Of a stretch of DNA of 64,000 nt, positions 51,353 through 60,673 are shown piece by piece; the first letter of the stretch is position 1; each line of letters begins with the position of its first letter. The stretch is taken from assembly GCA_900318265.1 (NCBI GenBank), contig ONKA01000015.1, positions 1 to 64,000 of the forward strand. Reading direction: 5' to 3'. The translations under genes were made by a program, and so were the position numbers. The notes under the pieces were generated by a model. That model did no database searches, was not told the origin of the DNA, and worked only from the letters and a program-made list of their open reading frames with translations. This DNA is from an uncultured Bacteroidales bacterium (GTDB lineage: Bacteria; Bacteroidota; Bacteroidia; Bacteroidales; F082).

Positions 51353-54300
51353 ATGGCAATCCTCCACGAATCCGACATAGAACAGATGCTCATAGACCAA
51401 CTGAAAGCCAAAGGCTATCAGTACCTCTATGGCCCAGACATCGCGCCAGATGGCGAAACTCCCATGCGTGCCAGCTTCGAGGAGGTGGTGCTGCGCGACA
51501 AGTTGGAAAAGGCGGTGAAACGGCTCAACCCATCATTGCCCTATTCGGTGCAGGACGAGGCGGTGAAAACCGTGCTGCGTATCAGCTCGCCCGATGTGCT
51601 GGCCAACAACGAGGAATTTCATCGCTTGCTGACTGAAGGCGTTCCTGTGTCGGTGTTCAAAGACGGCATGGAGCGTGGCGAAAGGGTGTGGCTCATTGAT
51701 TTCAACGACCCGTGGAACAACGAATATACTGTGGTCAACCAGTTCACCATCATCGAGAACGGCCACAATCGCCGCCCCGATGTGCTGCTCTTTGTGAACG
51801 GTCTGCCCTTGGTCATCTTTGAACTGAAAAATGCCGCCGACGAGAATGCCACCTTGCATAGTGCCTATCGGCAGATTGAAACCTACAAGCAACAGATTCC
51901 GTCGCTGTTCACCTACAATGCGTTGGTGGTTATTTCCGATGGCTTGGAGGCACGGGCAGGCTCGCTTTCGGCAGGCTTCAGCCGATTTACGGCATGGAAG
52001 AGCGAGGATGGCGAGAATATCGCATCGAATCTCGTAAGCGAGTTGGAAGTGTTGGTCAACGGTATGTTGCAGAAGGACACTCTGCTTGATTTGGTGCAGT
52101 CGTTCACGGTGTTTGAGAAACAGAAACAAGAAGACCTAAAGACGGGTCTCACCACCATCAAAACGGTGAAGAAGATTGCCGCCTATCACCAATACTATGC
52201 CGTCAACAAGGCGGTGGAATCGACTTTACGAGCCACGGGCATCAATGCTAATAGTATGTTCGCAGAATCGCCTGCCAATTATGGCTTCAAGACGGTGAAG
52301 GAGCAACAGCCTGGCGACCATCGTGCTGGTGTGGTGTGGCACACGCAGGGTAGTGGCAAGTCATTGACCATGGTGTTCTATACGGGCAAAATCGTGCAGC
52401 GGCTCAACAACCCGACCATCGTTGTCATCACCGACCGCAACGACTTGGACGACCAACTCTTTGACACCTTCACGGGCGCGAAACAACTACTTCGGCAGAC
52501 ACCCGTCCAGGCCGAAAGTCGCGAGCACTTGAAGAAACTGTTGTCGGTGCAGTCAGGCGGTGTTATCTTCACAACCATTCAGAAGTTCCAACCCGAGTCG
52601 GGCAATGTTTACGACACACTTACCGACCGCAGCAATGTCATCGTGATGGCTGACGAGGCACATCGCACGCAATACGGCTTCAAGGCCAAGACGGTGGACG
52701 TGCGCAACGAGGCAGATGAAGTGATTGGCTCGGAAATCAAATACGGTTTTGCCAAGTATTTACGTGATGCGCTGCCTAATGCCACCTATCTTGGTTTCAC
52801 AGGAACACCCATCGAGAAAGAGGACAAGAACACGCCAGCGGTGTTCGGCAATTACATTGACGTTTACGACATTGCACAGGCGGTGGAGGATGGTGCCACG
52901 GTGCGCATCTACTATGAAAGCCGTCTCGCCAAAGTGGAACTCAGCGATGAAGGCCGCCAGTTGGTGGAAGACCTCGACAAGGAGTTGGAAACTGAGGATA
53001 TGAACGATGTCCAAAAGGCCAAGGCGAAGTGGACACAGCTGGAAGCACTGATTGGCAGTCCCAACCGTTTGAAAAACATTGCCAAGGATATTGTCACGCA
53101 TTTCGAGGAGCGACAGAAAGTGTTTGAAGGCAAGGCGATGGTGGTGGCAATGAGCCGCAGAATTGCCGCGGAGTTGTACGATGAAATCATCAAATTGCGT
53201 CCCGAGTGGCATTCCGACGACCTAGCCAAAGGTGCCGTGAAGGTTGTAATGACTTCTTCGGCATCCGATGGCGCAAAGATAGCCAAACACCATACGACCA
53301 AGGAGCAGCGCCGTGCGTTGGCCGAGCGTATGAAGGATCCCGACGATGAGCTGAAGCTCGTCATCGTTCGCGATATGTGGCTTACAGGCTTCGATGTGCC
53401 TTGTCTGCACACGCTATACATCGACAAACCCATGCAAGGCCACAATTTGATGCAGGCCATCGCCCGCGTGAATCGTGTCTATAAAGACAAGCCAGGCGGT
53501 CTGGTGGTCGATTACTTGGGCATCGCGGCGGACTTGAAAAAGGCCTTGTCGTTCTATTCCGACTCGGGTGGCAAAGGCGACCCCACACAGCAGCAAGAAC
53601 AAGCAGTGGCCTTGATGCAGGAGAAACTGGAAGTGGTGGAGCAGATGTTCTATGGCTTCGATTATAAGCAATATTTCACTGCCGATACTGCTGGAAAACT
53701 TTCGTGGATTCTGAAAGCCGAAGATTTCATTCTGGGATTGGACGATGGCAAGAAGCGTTTCGTGAACGAGGTCACCGCTTTGGGCAAAGCCTTTGCCTTG
53801 GCCATCCCACAGGATGCCGCCATGGATGTGAAGGACGAAGTGGCGTTTTTCCAGGCTGTGAAAGCTCGTCTCTGCAAGTTCGACCAAACTGGTTTAGGCA
53901 AGACGGATGAGGAAATCGAAACCACCATTAGGCAAGTCATCGACCAGGCCTTGGTGTCCGAAAAAGTGATCGATCTTTTTGATGCGGCAGGTATCAAGAA
54001 GCCTGACATTTCCATTCTTTCGGAAGAGTTCCTGTTGGAATTGAAAGACATGGAGCACAAGAATATCGCTTTGGAAGTCCTGAGAAAGTTGTTGGAAGGT
54101 GAGATCAAGGTGCGTTCCAAGTTCAATGTGGTGGAAGGCCGCACTTTGATGGAGATGCTGGATGGTTCCATCACACGTTATCACAACAAAATCATCACCG
54201 CCGCCGAAGTCATTGATGAACTGATCAAACTCAGCAAAACCATTGTGGAGAAAGACAAAGAGGCTGAAGACATGGGCCTGACCACATACGAATATGCGTT

Positions 54301-54565
54301 CTATTCTGCTGTGGCAGACAATGAAAGTGCGAAAGAGCTGATGGGGAAGGACAAGCTTCGTGAGTTGGCGGTAGTATTGACCGAAACCATCCGCAAGAAT
54401 TCGTCCATTGACTGGACCATCAAGGAGAATGTTCGGGCAAAGATGAAAGTGGCAGTGAAACGGCTATTGCGCAAATATGGTTATCCACCCGATATGCAGC
54501 AATTGGCTACGGAGACAGTTTTGAAACAAGCTGAAATGATCGCGGAAGAAATTGCGAATCAATAA
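51353..54565 (+). CDS. hsdR: Type I restriction enzyme endonuclease subunit HsdR
   Basis: 1070 residues. N-terminal nuclease domain with RPDVLLFVNGLPLVIFELKN (Asp143, Glu157-x-Lys159). Helicase domain begins near 325 with VVWHTQGSGKSLTMVFYTG (Walker A 333-337), DEAH in VIVMADEAHRTQYG, and LVIVRDMWLTGFDVPCLHTLY and MQAIARVNRVYKDKPGG further on. Translocates DNA and cuts away from the site when the target is unmethylated. Separated from hsdM/hsdS by three genes, so its expression may depend on the AAA gene promoter. Confidence 0.95.
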   Translation: MAILHESDIEQMLIDQLKAKGYQYLYGPDIAPDGETPMRASFEEVVLRDKLEKAVKRLNPSLPYSVQDEAVKTVLRISSPDVLANNEEFHRLLTEGVPVSVFKDGMERGERVWLIDFNDPWNNEYTVVNQFTIIENGHNRRPDVLLFVNGLPLVIFELKNAADENATLHSAYRQIETYKQQIPSLFTYNALVVISDGLEARAGSLSAGFSRFTAWKSEDGENIASNLVSELEVLVNGMLQKDTLLDLVQSFTVFEKQKQEDLKTGLTTIKTVKKIAAYHQYYAVNKAVESTLRATGINANSMFAESPANYGFKTVKEQQPGDHRAGVVWHTQGSGKSLTMVFYTGKIVQRLNNPTIVVITDRNDLDDQLFDTFTGAKQLLRQTPVQAESREHLKKLLSVQSGGVIFTTIQKFQPESGNVYDTLTDRSNVIVMADEAHRTQYGFKAKTVDVRNEADEVIGSEIKYGFAKYLRDALPNATYLGFTGTPIEKEDKNTPAVFGNYIDVYDIAQAVEDGATVRIYYESRLAKVELSDEGRQLVEDLDKELETEDMNDVQKAKAKWTQLEALIGSPNRLKNIAKDIVTHFEERQKVFEGKAMVVAMSRRIAAELYDEIIKLRPEWHSDDLAKGAVKVVMTSSASDGAKIAKHHTTKEQRRALAERMKDPDDELKLVIVRDMWLTGFDVPCLHTLYIDKPMQGHNLMQAIARVNRVYKDKPGGLVVDYLGIAADLKKALSFYSDSGGKGDPTQQQEQAVALMQEKLEVVEQMFYGFDYKQYFTADTAGKLSWILKAEDFILGLDDGKKRFVNEVTALGKAFALAIPQDAAMDVKDEVAFFQAVKARLCKFDQTGLGKTDEEIETTIRQVIDQALVSEKVIDLFDAAGIKKPDISILSEEFLLELKDMEHKNIALEVLRKLLEGEIKVRSKFNVVEGRTLMEMLDGSITRYHNKIITAAEVIDELIKLSKTIVEKDKEAEDMGLTTYEYAFYSAVADNESAKELMGKDKLRELAVVLTETIRKNSSIDWTIKENVRAKMKVAVKRLLRKYGYPPDMQQLATETVLKQAEMIAEEIANQ

Positions 54566-54580
54566 AAAGGGGAGGGGTGC

Positions 54581-54871
54581 CTATTTCTTTCCCCGCGTCT
54601 CAATCCACACCCAAAGCCGCCACATCAGCCAGCCCCAAGCGAAGAAGAGAACGTAGAAAATCCATTTCGGGATGGAGGTTTGGTAGGCGCCTTCCTTGTC
54701 GATTTCGTTGTATTGCTCGGTGGGGATGTCGGCATAATAATAGGCACCTGCGCCGAAGTCGTAGCCTTCGACGAGACCAAGCTGGTTGGCCATGATCCAA
54801 CCGGCCAAAAACAAAGTGATTACCACCACAATGATGGTAATCACTTTGAATATTTTGTGGTTTTTGTTCAT
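54581..54871 (-). CDS. Small two-helix membrane protein paired with the YeiH-family exporter
   Basis: 96 residues. Transmembrane segments at about 10-30 (VITIIVVVITLFLAGWIMA) and about 68-88 (WIFYVLFFAWGWLMWRLWVWI), separated by an acidic, tyrosine-rich loop. The ATG overlaps the stop of the upstream YeiH gene (TGATG), so it is coupled to it. No family recognised; possibly an accessory subunit of the exporter. Confidence 0.65.
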   Translation of the reverse strand: MNKNHKIFKVITIIVVVITLFLAGWIMANQLGLVEGYDFGAGAYYYADIPTEQYNEIDKEGAYQTSIPKWIFYVLFFAWGWLMWRLWVWIETRGKK

Positions 54872-56232
54872 CACTTGAACATGTCGAGGGAAGGAATGTC
54901 AAAGATCTTTCCTGACAGCAGGAACCACACTGCAAACAGCGTAAGGGCGATGTTGAAGACTTGGCCGATGATGTAGAGCCAGAGTACCTTGCCGCCTTGC
55001 ATACGCTTGAAGAGGCTCTTGAAGTTGGTGTCCAAGCCGATGCTGGTGAAAGCCAGCACGAAGGCCCAGTTCTTGTATTGGTCGAGCACGCCGTTGATGG
55101 CCTTCACGGCAGAGGCACCGTTGAAATCAATGCCCTTGGTGAGGGGTTGGATGATGAAGGAGGCAACGAGTGAGGCCACGAAGAAACCGATGATGAACTT
55201 CGGGAAACGGTTCCAAATCTCTCCGGCACCGACCTTTTGGTTCGGGTCTTTGTCGACCTTGGTGGCAAAGAAGATGGCCACGAAGAAGGCGATGAAGCCG
55301 ATGAGGATGTTCTGGATGGACTTCACGAGCACGGCAGCTTGCTCGGCTTCTTCGCCGAGGGCGTTACCGGCCAGCACCACAGCACCCGTTGAGTCGACGG
55401 TGCCGCCGATGAGAGCACCTCCCATGAGTTGGCTCATACCGCAAGCGCGGATGATCATAGGCTCGAATACCATCATGAGGATGGTGAAGATAATGGAGAT
55501 GCTGATGGCTAATGAAAGGTCTTCCTTCTTGGCTTTGGAGGCAGCACCCGTGGCGATGGCGGCACTGGTACCGCACACCGAGGTGGCCGAAGCCAAGGTG
55601 ATGACCAGAGGCTTGTTGTCGATCTTCAGCACCTTGGTGCCCAACCACCACATGAAGATGATGACGATAGGCGTCACGATCCATGCGATGCCGAGACCGT
55701 AAAGACCGAATTTGGCGATGTTGGAGAACAGCACCGAGAAGCCCATGATGACCAAACCCGTCTTGATGTAGAATTCCGTACGGATGGCAGGTTTCAGCCA
55801 TTCAGGCGTGCCGACGGTGTTGGAAATCAACAGGCCGATGAGTAAGGCCCAGAAGGCCCATTCGAGGTAACGGTTCAGGGTGAACTCGGCGCTCACCAGA
55901 CGCACCACGATGCAGATGAGGAATAGTACAATGAAGGCAGGGATGAACTTGCCGATCTTCTCGCCTTGTAATTTGATGCCGATGGCAAACAGGATGCCAA
56001 GCACCAAGAAGGTGCGGAGCAACTTGATCCAGAAGGCGCCGTTGAATTGGTCAATAAGAGATTTCTTTTCGTCTACGTTTTCCCACCAATGCCAGGTGCT
56101 GAACTTGGCGGCGGAGAAGTCGAAGCTCTGGGTAAGGATGGAGATGCAGCCGATGGCGATGACGATGAAGCCAATCCATACGGCTAGCCAGTCTTCCTTT
56201 TTCCAGAGGTTAGATACTTTGTTTTCTGACAT
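54871..56232 (-). CDS. YeiH/PSE family putative inner-membrane sulfate exporter
   Basis: 453 residues, about ten to eleven helices. NTVGTPEWLKPAIRTEFYIKTGLVIMG and SATSVCGTSAAIATGAASKAKKEDLSLAIS are the conserved UPF0324/YeiH signatures. The family is annotated as putative sulfate exporters; substrate unproven. Preceded by an OprO/P-like porin gene in the same orientation and followed by a small membrane protein, suggesting an anion-handling operon. Confidence 0.85.
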   Translation of the reverse strand: MSENKVSNLWKKEDWLAVWIGFIVIAIGCISILTQSFDFSAAKFSTWHWWENVDEKKSLIDQFNGAFWIKLLRTFLVLGILFAIGIKLQGEKIGKFIPAFIVLFLICIVVRLVSAEFTLNRYLEWAFWALLIGLLISNTVGTPEWLKPAIRTEFYIKTGLVIMGFSVLFSNIAKFGLYGLGIAWIVTPIVIIFMWWLGTKVLKIDNKPLVITLASATSVCGTSAAIATGAASKAKKEDLSLAISISIIFTILMMVFEPMIIRACGMSQLMGGALIGGTVDSTGAVVLAGNALGEEAEQAAVLVKSIQNILIGFIAFFVAIFFATKVDKDPNQKVGAGEIWNRFPKFIIGFFVASLVASFIIQPLTKGIDFNGASAVKAINGVLDQYKNWAFVLAFTSIGLDTNFKSLFKRMQGGKVLWLYIIGQVFNIALTLFAVWFLLSGKIFDIPSLDMFK

Positions 56233-56252
56233 AATGATTCAAGCTTTATTGG

Positions 56253-57494
56253 TTAAAACTTATAACTCAAGATACCGACCACACGGTGTGAGTTGCTTCC
56301 GCTTTCCTTTTGGATAAGGGAGTAGTCGAGTTTGAAGTTGAGTGACTTGATAGGCCAGTAGTTGATGCCAACGGTGTACCAATTGGTGTTTTCCAACAAA
56401 GCGCTGTTTACCTGGTCGAAATGCTCATAACGCAATACGGGCATAAGTCTTTGGCTCTTGTCCTTGCCAATGGCGAAGTTATAGCCGGCTACAGCGTAAT
56501 AGCCTTTGCTGTTGAGGATTTGGTCTAAGATGAGCGCGTCGCCATGCTCGTCTAAGCCTCCGATTTTGCAACCTGTTTGGCCACTGATGTATTCACCACG
56601 GAGGACGAGTTTATCATCGTTGTATTGAATGCCAGCTGCCCAACGGTTGCGAACGCCATTGGGGAAAACTGTTTTTCCTCTAGCGACACCATTTGCCGCA
56701 ATTTCGTCTTCGACGGTCGTGTTTCTATACATACCATAATAGTATGATCCGCTCAGCGTCAAAGCCTTGAGGCCAGGATGTACTTCAAGGCGACCGACGA
56801 TGTCCTTGCGGTTGTTGTTGTCGAGTTGGTTGGCGCCGTTGCCGTTGAACACGCCGACGGCGTAGTCAACGATGCTGTATTGGTAACCATTGGCATTCTC
56901 AACAGGGAAGAGGCTACCGGTAGCCATCAGACCGAGGTCACGACCGAGGGCACCGACGCCGCAAACGTCTTTGTAACCGACCAATTGTTGTACGCTCTCA
57001 CCGTAGTCGAAGATTTCAAGGTTGACGGGGTTGATGGGGCTTTCAAGTGTGAACGGAGTCTTGAACTGACCGAGTTGGATGGCAAACTCCCTGCAGGGTT
57101 TGTACTTGATGAAAGCGTCTACCAACATGGGACTGCGGGTGAAGTCGCCTTGGATCTTGTAGCTCACAGTTTTCGAAAGGTTACCATCGACCGAAAGACG
57201 AACACGACGCATTCTCAAGGTGTTGTCGAGAAGGTCTCCTTTGTCGCTCAGGTTGGCTTGATACATTCCTTGCACGAAGCCGGAGATTTTGGGCATTTCC
57301 AAACCGCCTTTCTGCTTTTCATGCTTTTCCGGTCTGTCCGGCCTTTCCTGTTTTTCCGGCTTTTCTTTTTCTACTTTCTCAACCTTTGCTTTTTTAGAGT
57401 CTTGAGCAGGTTTAGTAGGTCTAACTTGTGCGTTCATGCACAACGGAATGGCTAATAGCAGCATTCCGACAATGATGCGAAATTTGCGTTTCAT
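56253..57494 (-). CDS. OprO/OprP-like anion-selective porin
   Basis: 413 residues. Signal peptide 1-22 (ending MNAQ), a charged KxEK-rich linker (about 30-63; KVEKVEKEKPEKQERPDRPE), then an outer-membrane beta-barrel of the phosphate-selective porin O/P type (KISGFVQGMYQANLS; VSYKIQGDFTRSPMLVDAFIKYK; C-terminal ending ILSYKF with the terminal Phe). Probably lets phosphate, sulfate or other anions through. The lysine/glutamate-rich linker may contact peptidoglycan. 20 bp upstream of the YeiH gene. Confidence 0.85.
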   Translation of the reverse strand: MKRKFRIIVGMLLLAIPLCMNAQVRPTKPAQDSKKAKVEKVEKEKPEKQERPDRPEKHEKQKGGLEMPKISGFVQGMYQANLSDKGDLLDNTLRMRRVRLSVDGNLSKTVSYKIQGDFTRSPMLVDAFIKYKPCREFAIQLGQFKTPFTLESPINPVNLEIFDYGESVQQLVGYKDVCGVGALGRDLGLMATGSLFPVENANGYQYSIVDYAVGVFNGNGANQLDNNNRKDIVGRLEVHPGLKALTLSGSYYYGMYRNTTVEDEIAANGVARGKTVFPNGVRNRWAAGIQYNDDKLVLRGEYISGQTGCKIGGLDEHGDALILDQILNSKGYYAVAGYNFAIGKDKSQRLMPVLRYEHFDQVNSALLENTNWYTVGINYWPIKSLNFKLDYSLIQKESGSNSHRVVGILSYKF

Positions 57495-57534
57495 AATAGT
57501 TAAATTTAAACGTTTTCAATTTTATTTTGCGCGG

Positions 57535-57542
57535 CAAAAATA
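57535..57542 (-). promoter_or_regulatory. Bacteroidota -7 element for the porin / YeiH operon
   Basis: Minus-strand TATTTTTG, 40 bp before the porin ATG, in an AT-rich gap. Confidence 0.6.
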
Positions 57543-57616
57543 GTAAAAATACTTATAGTAAATATACTTACTATTATTTTTCGCAAAAAAGTGGAACTGC
57601 CCAGTTGCTTACAAGT

Positions 57617-58141
57617 TTAGTTTTTGCCTATCAACTCGGCGTGGCGTGTCATTTCCTCGAAGGTGATCTTGAACCACTCGGTGTAATGCCCTGGATACAA
57701 GGCGATGTCTTTTGAGAGGTCGTCTATGGTCATGTATTTCCATGAGGCGACTTCTTCGGTGTTGATACAAGGGATGTCATCGCTCTGACCGATGAAAACA
57801 TGGTCGAACTCGTGCTCGGTGAGGCCTTGTCCGACAGGTGCCTTATAAATAAAGGTGTAGACTTCATGCATCTCGCATCGCATGCCCATCTCCTCCCAAA
57901 GTCGCCGTGTGGTGGCTTCTTCCAGTGTCTCGCCGTCACGTGGATGGCTGCAGCAGGTGTTGGTCCACAAGCCAGGGGAGTGGTACTTCGACAAGGCACG
58001 TTGTTGCATGAGAAGTTCGCCTTTCGAATTGAACAAAAAGATAGAGAAAGCACGATGCAAATGCGGCTCAATATGGGCTGCTTGCTTCTCCATTAAACCT
58101 ATTTGGCGATCGTTATTGTCTACTAAGATTACAAATTCCAT
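57617..58141 (-). CDS. idi: Isopentenyl-diphosphate delta-isomerase, type I
   Basis: 174 residues, Nudix-like fold. Interconverts isopentenyl and dimethylallyl diphosphate. LHRAFSIFLFNSKGELLMQQRA, then LWTNTCCSHPRDGE with the catalytic Cys64, the Nudix-like EEATTRRLWEEMGM, and the TEHEFDHVF motif with the active-site Glu pair (Glu109/Glu111). Type I (not FMN-dependent). Cytoplasmic. Confidence 0.93.
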   Translation of the reverse strand: MEFVILVDNNDRQIGLMEKQAAHIEPHLHRAFSIFLFNSKGELLMQQRALSKYHSPGLWTNTCCSHPRDGETLEEATTRRLWEEMGMRCEMHEVYTFIYKAPVGQGLTEHEFDHVFIGQSDDIPCINTEEVASWKYMTIDDLSKDIALYPGHYTEWFKITFEEMTRHAELIGKN

Positions 58142-58205
58142 TTATTCTCTATTTAACTACAGTTTTTACAGATTTGTACAGAACTGAAACGTCGAAATTT
58201 TGCAG

Positions 58206-58622
58206 CTAAAGCTGCGGATTAGTACAGATGGGTTTGGGGGTTATGTTAGGAAAACGTTTGAAATAAAGACTTTCTTCTCCAAAATTCAAAAGCATTCCCA
58301 ATTTTATGCCAGTAGCATGGATGTAATTGATGATTTGAGCTTCGTGTTCGGGGAGAATAGTTGAAACAGCCTTCAATTCAACTATGATTTTGTCATAACA
58401 AAACAGGTCTGCCACATAATACTGATTCAATAATACATCTTTATATTGTATTTGTATTTTTTTCTGTGGGACGAAAGGAATGCTACGCTTTGCCAATTCG
58501 ATTTCCATAGCCTCTTGATATACAGATTCTAGAAATCCCATGCCAAGAGTCCTATGCACATCCATGGCAGCCCCAATAATGTTATAGGTTTCTTTTTTAT
58601 ATATAAACTGATTTGTATCCAT
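58206..58622 (-). CDS. GxxExxY-family protein
   Basis: 138 residues from ATG 58622. The defining GMGFLESVYQEAM motif (G-x-x-E-x-x-Y) is at about 27-39, followed by a restriction-like sheet (VADLFCYDKIIVELKAV; Asp...Glu-x-Lys). Function unknown, with a nuclease-like fold. Widely scattered in Bacteroidota and often in several copies. AT-rich, no obvious promoter. Confidence 0.85.
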   Translation of the reverse strand: MDTNQFIYKKETYNIIGAAMDVHRTLGMGFLESVYQEAMEIELAKRSIPFVPQKKIQIQYKDVLLNQYYVADLFCYDKIIVELKAVSTILPEHEAQIINYIHATGIKLGMLLNFGEESLYFKRFPNITPKPICTNPQL

Positions 58623-58719
58623 TTGTTTCTCCAACCATCTGTACCAATTTGGACGCTTGCGTCCCCATAATTATCTGTCGAAAATCAGTTTAATCTGTGT
58701 AATCTGTAGTTCTTAAAAA

Positions 58720-59790
58720 CTATACATTGAATCGAATGTTCAAAATATCACCGTCTTGAACGACATATGTCTTGCCCTCCACGCGGAACTTACCGGCTTC
58801 CTTCACTGCGGCCTCCGAGCCGTATTTCAGGAAGTCCTCGGTGCTCATCACTTCGGCGCGGATGAAGCCACGTTGAAGGTCGCTGTGGATGGCTCCAGCG
58901 GCGATGGGGGCGGTGTCGCCCACATGGATGGTCCAAGCCCTAGTCTCGTCGGGACCCGTGGTGAAGAAGGAATGCAGGTTCAAAGTGTGGTAGGCGGTAC
59001 GTACCAACTTATTCACGCCTGGCTCGGTCAAGCCGGCATCTTCCATAAACAAAGCTCTGTCATCAGCGTCGAGTTCGGCAATTTCAGCCTCCAACTTACC
59101 AGCGATTATCAGCATCTCCTGACCTTCTTTCAAAGCGGCCTTTACGGCATCGGAGTATTTGTTGCCTGTGGTGGCTGAAGCGTCGTCCACGTTGCATACG
59201 TAGATGATAGGTTTGGCGGTCAAGAGTTGGATGTCCTGAACGAACTTCTTGTCTTCCTCGGCTACCTTAGCATCACGAGCATTGCCGAAGTTCTCTAGCG
59301 TTTCCTTGTAGACGCTGAGCACGTCGAAGGCCTTCTTGTTGTCCTTCTCGCCGTTTTTCAAGAGTTTTTGAACGCGTTCCAGCTTACGGGTGACCAGATC
59401 CAAGTCACGCACCTGAAGCTCTAGATCAACGAGTTCCATATCGCGCACAGGGTCGATGCTGCCCTCGCTGTGGGGGATGTTGGGGTCGTCGAAGCAGCGC
59501 AGCACGTGGATGAGGGCATCCATGGTCTGCACCTCGGCAAGGAGCTTGTTGCCCACGCCTTGTCCGCCTTTGCTCAAGCCGGGCAGGTCGACGATTTCGA
59601 CCGTGGCAGGTACGATGCGCTTCGAGTGGGAGATGTTGTCAATGAGTTTGAGACGTTCGTCCACCACCTCACACATGCCGATATTGGATTTCGAGGCAAA
59701 ACCGATTTCTGCCTTGGTGTTTGATATACAGTTGAATATGGTGGTCTTTCCAGTGCTTGAAAGGCCGATGATTCCGCAATTGAGTGCCAT
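58720..59790 (-). CDS. ychF: YchF-type GTPase/ATPase (divergent G1 variant)
   Basis: 356 residues, an Obg-superfamily P-loop protein with a C-terminal TGS domain (about 270-356; RVEGKTYVVQDGDILNIRFNV). The G1 motif is GLSSTGKT (9-16) rather than the usual GLPNVGKS, and the effector region is KAEIGFASKSNIGMCEVVDERL. The G3 DLPGLSKGGQGVGNK is normal. Typical YchF binds ATP. It may be a paralogous subtype. Promoter TATCTTTG upstream at 59814-59821. Confidence 0.88.
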   Translation of the reverse strand: MALNCGIIGLSSTGKTTIFNCISNTKAEIGFASKSNIGMCEVVDERLKLIDNISHSKRIVPATVEIVDLPGLSKGGQGVGNKLLAEVQTMDALIHVLRCFDDPNIPHSEGSIDPVRDMELVDLELQVRDLDLVTRKLERVQKLLKNGEKDNKKAFDVLSVYKETLENFGNARDAKVAEEDKKFVQDIQLLTAKPIIYVCNVDDASATTGNKYSDAVKAALKEGQEMLIIAGKLEAEIAELDADDRALFMEDAGLTEPGVNKLVRTAYHTLNLHSFFTTGPDETRAWTIHVGDTAPIAAGAIHSDLQRGFIRAEVMSTEDFLKYGSEAAVKEAGKFRVEGKTYVVQDGDILNIRFNV

Positions 59791-59813
59791 AATGATAAGG
59801 TTTAAATTTGCTG

Positions 59814-59821
59814 CAAAGATA
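59814..59821 (-). promoter_or_regulatory. Bacteroidota -7 element for ychF
   Basis: Minus-strand TATCTTTG, 24 bp before the ATG, within the short gap after the PrsW gene. Confidence 0.65.
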
Positions 59822-59826
59822 TGAAT

Positions 59827-60600
59827 TTATTGCTTGTCGCCCGCGTTCCAGTCGATTTGGTCGTATTCGTTTTCGGTCGCTACTTCTTGAGCCTGCATAA
59901 GCGAGTTGTTTTGGTGCTTCTTGATGAGTCGGATGCCCAGACGCCAAAGCATGACGTCGCCAGCAATGAAGAATGTGTAGATGAAGGAGCTTAACGCACC
60001 TCCCATTCGGTCGCTGAACATGAGCAGCCAGTCAAACAAACCGTGGGCAGCCATGGCGATGAGCAAGCCGATGATGATGTAACGTCCTTTCTTGTCGCTG
60101 TTGAACTTAGCCAAAGAGAGGAAATAGCCCAAGATGACACCGAAGAGAAAATGGGCGGGAACGGAGATCAAAGCGCGTACGATACCCGTGCCAATGCCGC
60201 CAGGCATGACGTACATGATGTTTTCGACGGTGGCAAAGCCTAAGCTGATGAAGGAAGCATATACTATGCCGTCGAAATATTCGTCAAAGTTCTTGTCGTT
60301 CCAAATGAATATCATGAAAACTAAGAACTTGCAAAGTTCTTCGGGAATGCCTGCGGTGATGAACGAGTCGTAAAAAACGGTCTGATTGAGATAGGGGATG
60401 AGTCCTATGGTGTAGTCGATGATCCTGACGGTGACGATGGTAAACACGACGGACAGCATGCCACCGAAAAAGGCTTTGAATAACGACTTGAAAGGTTCTT
60501 TTTGGTATTTGTCCTGACGATAAATGAAAATGATCAGCAGGGCAGCTGGAAGTACGGAGAGGAACAGGAGTACGTGGTAAAGCAGTAGATTTATGACCAT
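59827..60600 (-). CDS. PrsW-family intramembrane metalloprotease
   Basis: 257 residues with about seven transmembrane helices. The metal-site motifs are [12 protein letters not shown] (Glu-Glu pair, about 85-96), [10 protein letters not shown] (about 124-133), [10 protein letters not shown] and [10 protein letters not shown]. PrsW cleaves an anti-sigma factor in Bacillus; the substrate here is unknown. The start at [12 protein letters not shown] is set by a TATTTTTG element just upstream. Confidence 0.85.
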   Translation of the reverse strand: MVINLLLYHVLLFLSVLPAALLIIFIYRQDKYQKEPFKSLFKAFFGGMLSVVFTIVTVRIIDYTIGLIPYLNQTVFYDSFITAGIPEELCKFLVFMIFIWNDKNFDEYFDGIVYASFISLGFATVENIMYVMPGGIGTGIVRALISVPAHFLFGVILGYFLSLAKFNSDKKGRYIIIGLLIAMAAHGLFDWLLMFSDRMGGALSSFIYTFFIAGDVMLWRLGIRLIKKHQNNSLMQAQEVATENEYDQIDWNAGDKQ

Positions 60601-60618
60601 AATAGTTTTACTTTTCTG

Positions 60619-60626
60619 CAAAAATA
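60619..60626 (-). promoter_or_regulatory. Bacteroidota -7 element for the PrsW-family gene
   Basis: Minus-strand TATTTTTG, 19 bp before ATG 60600; divergent from the guaA promoter 24 bp away. Confidence 0.6.
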
Positions 60627-60649
60627 CGGTTTTATCCGTGAAAAAGTCC

Positions 60650-60657
60650 TATTTTTG
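60650..60657 (+). promoter_or_regulatory. Bacteroidota -7 element for guaA
   Basis: TATTTTTG followed by CAC, 16 bp before ATG 60674, arguing against the upstream in-frame start. Confidence 0.65.
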
Positions 60658-60673
60658 CACAAAATTTTTGTGT

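Noticed and set aside
44017-54565. A BREX, DISARM or other multi-gene methylation-based system
   Set aside because: The methylase, specificity and motor-nuclease subunits are clear HsdM, HsdS and HsdR; no PglZ, Brx, DrmA-type or phospholipase-D proteins are present.
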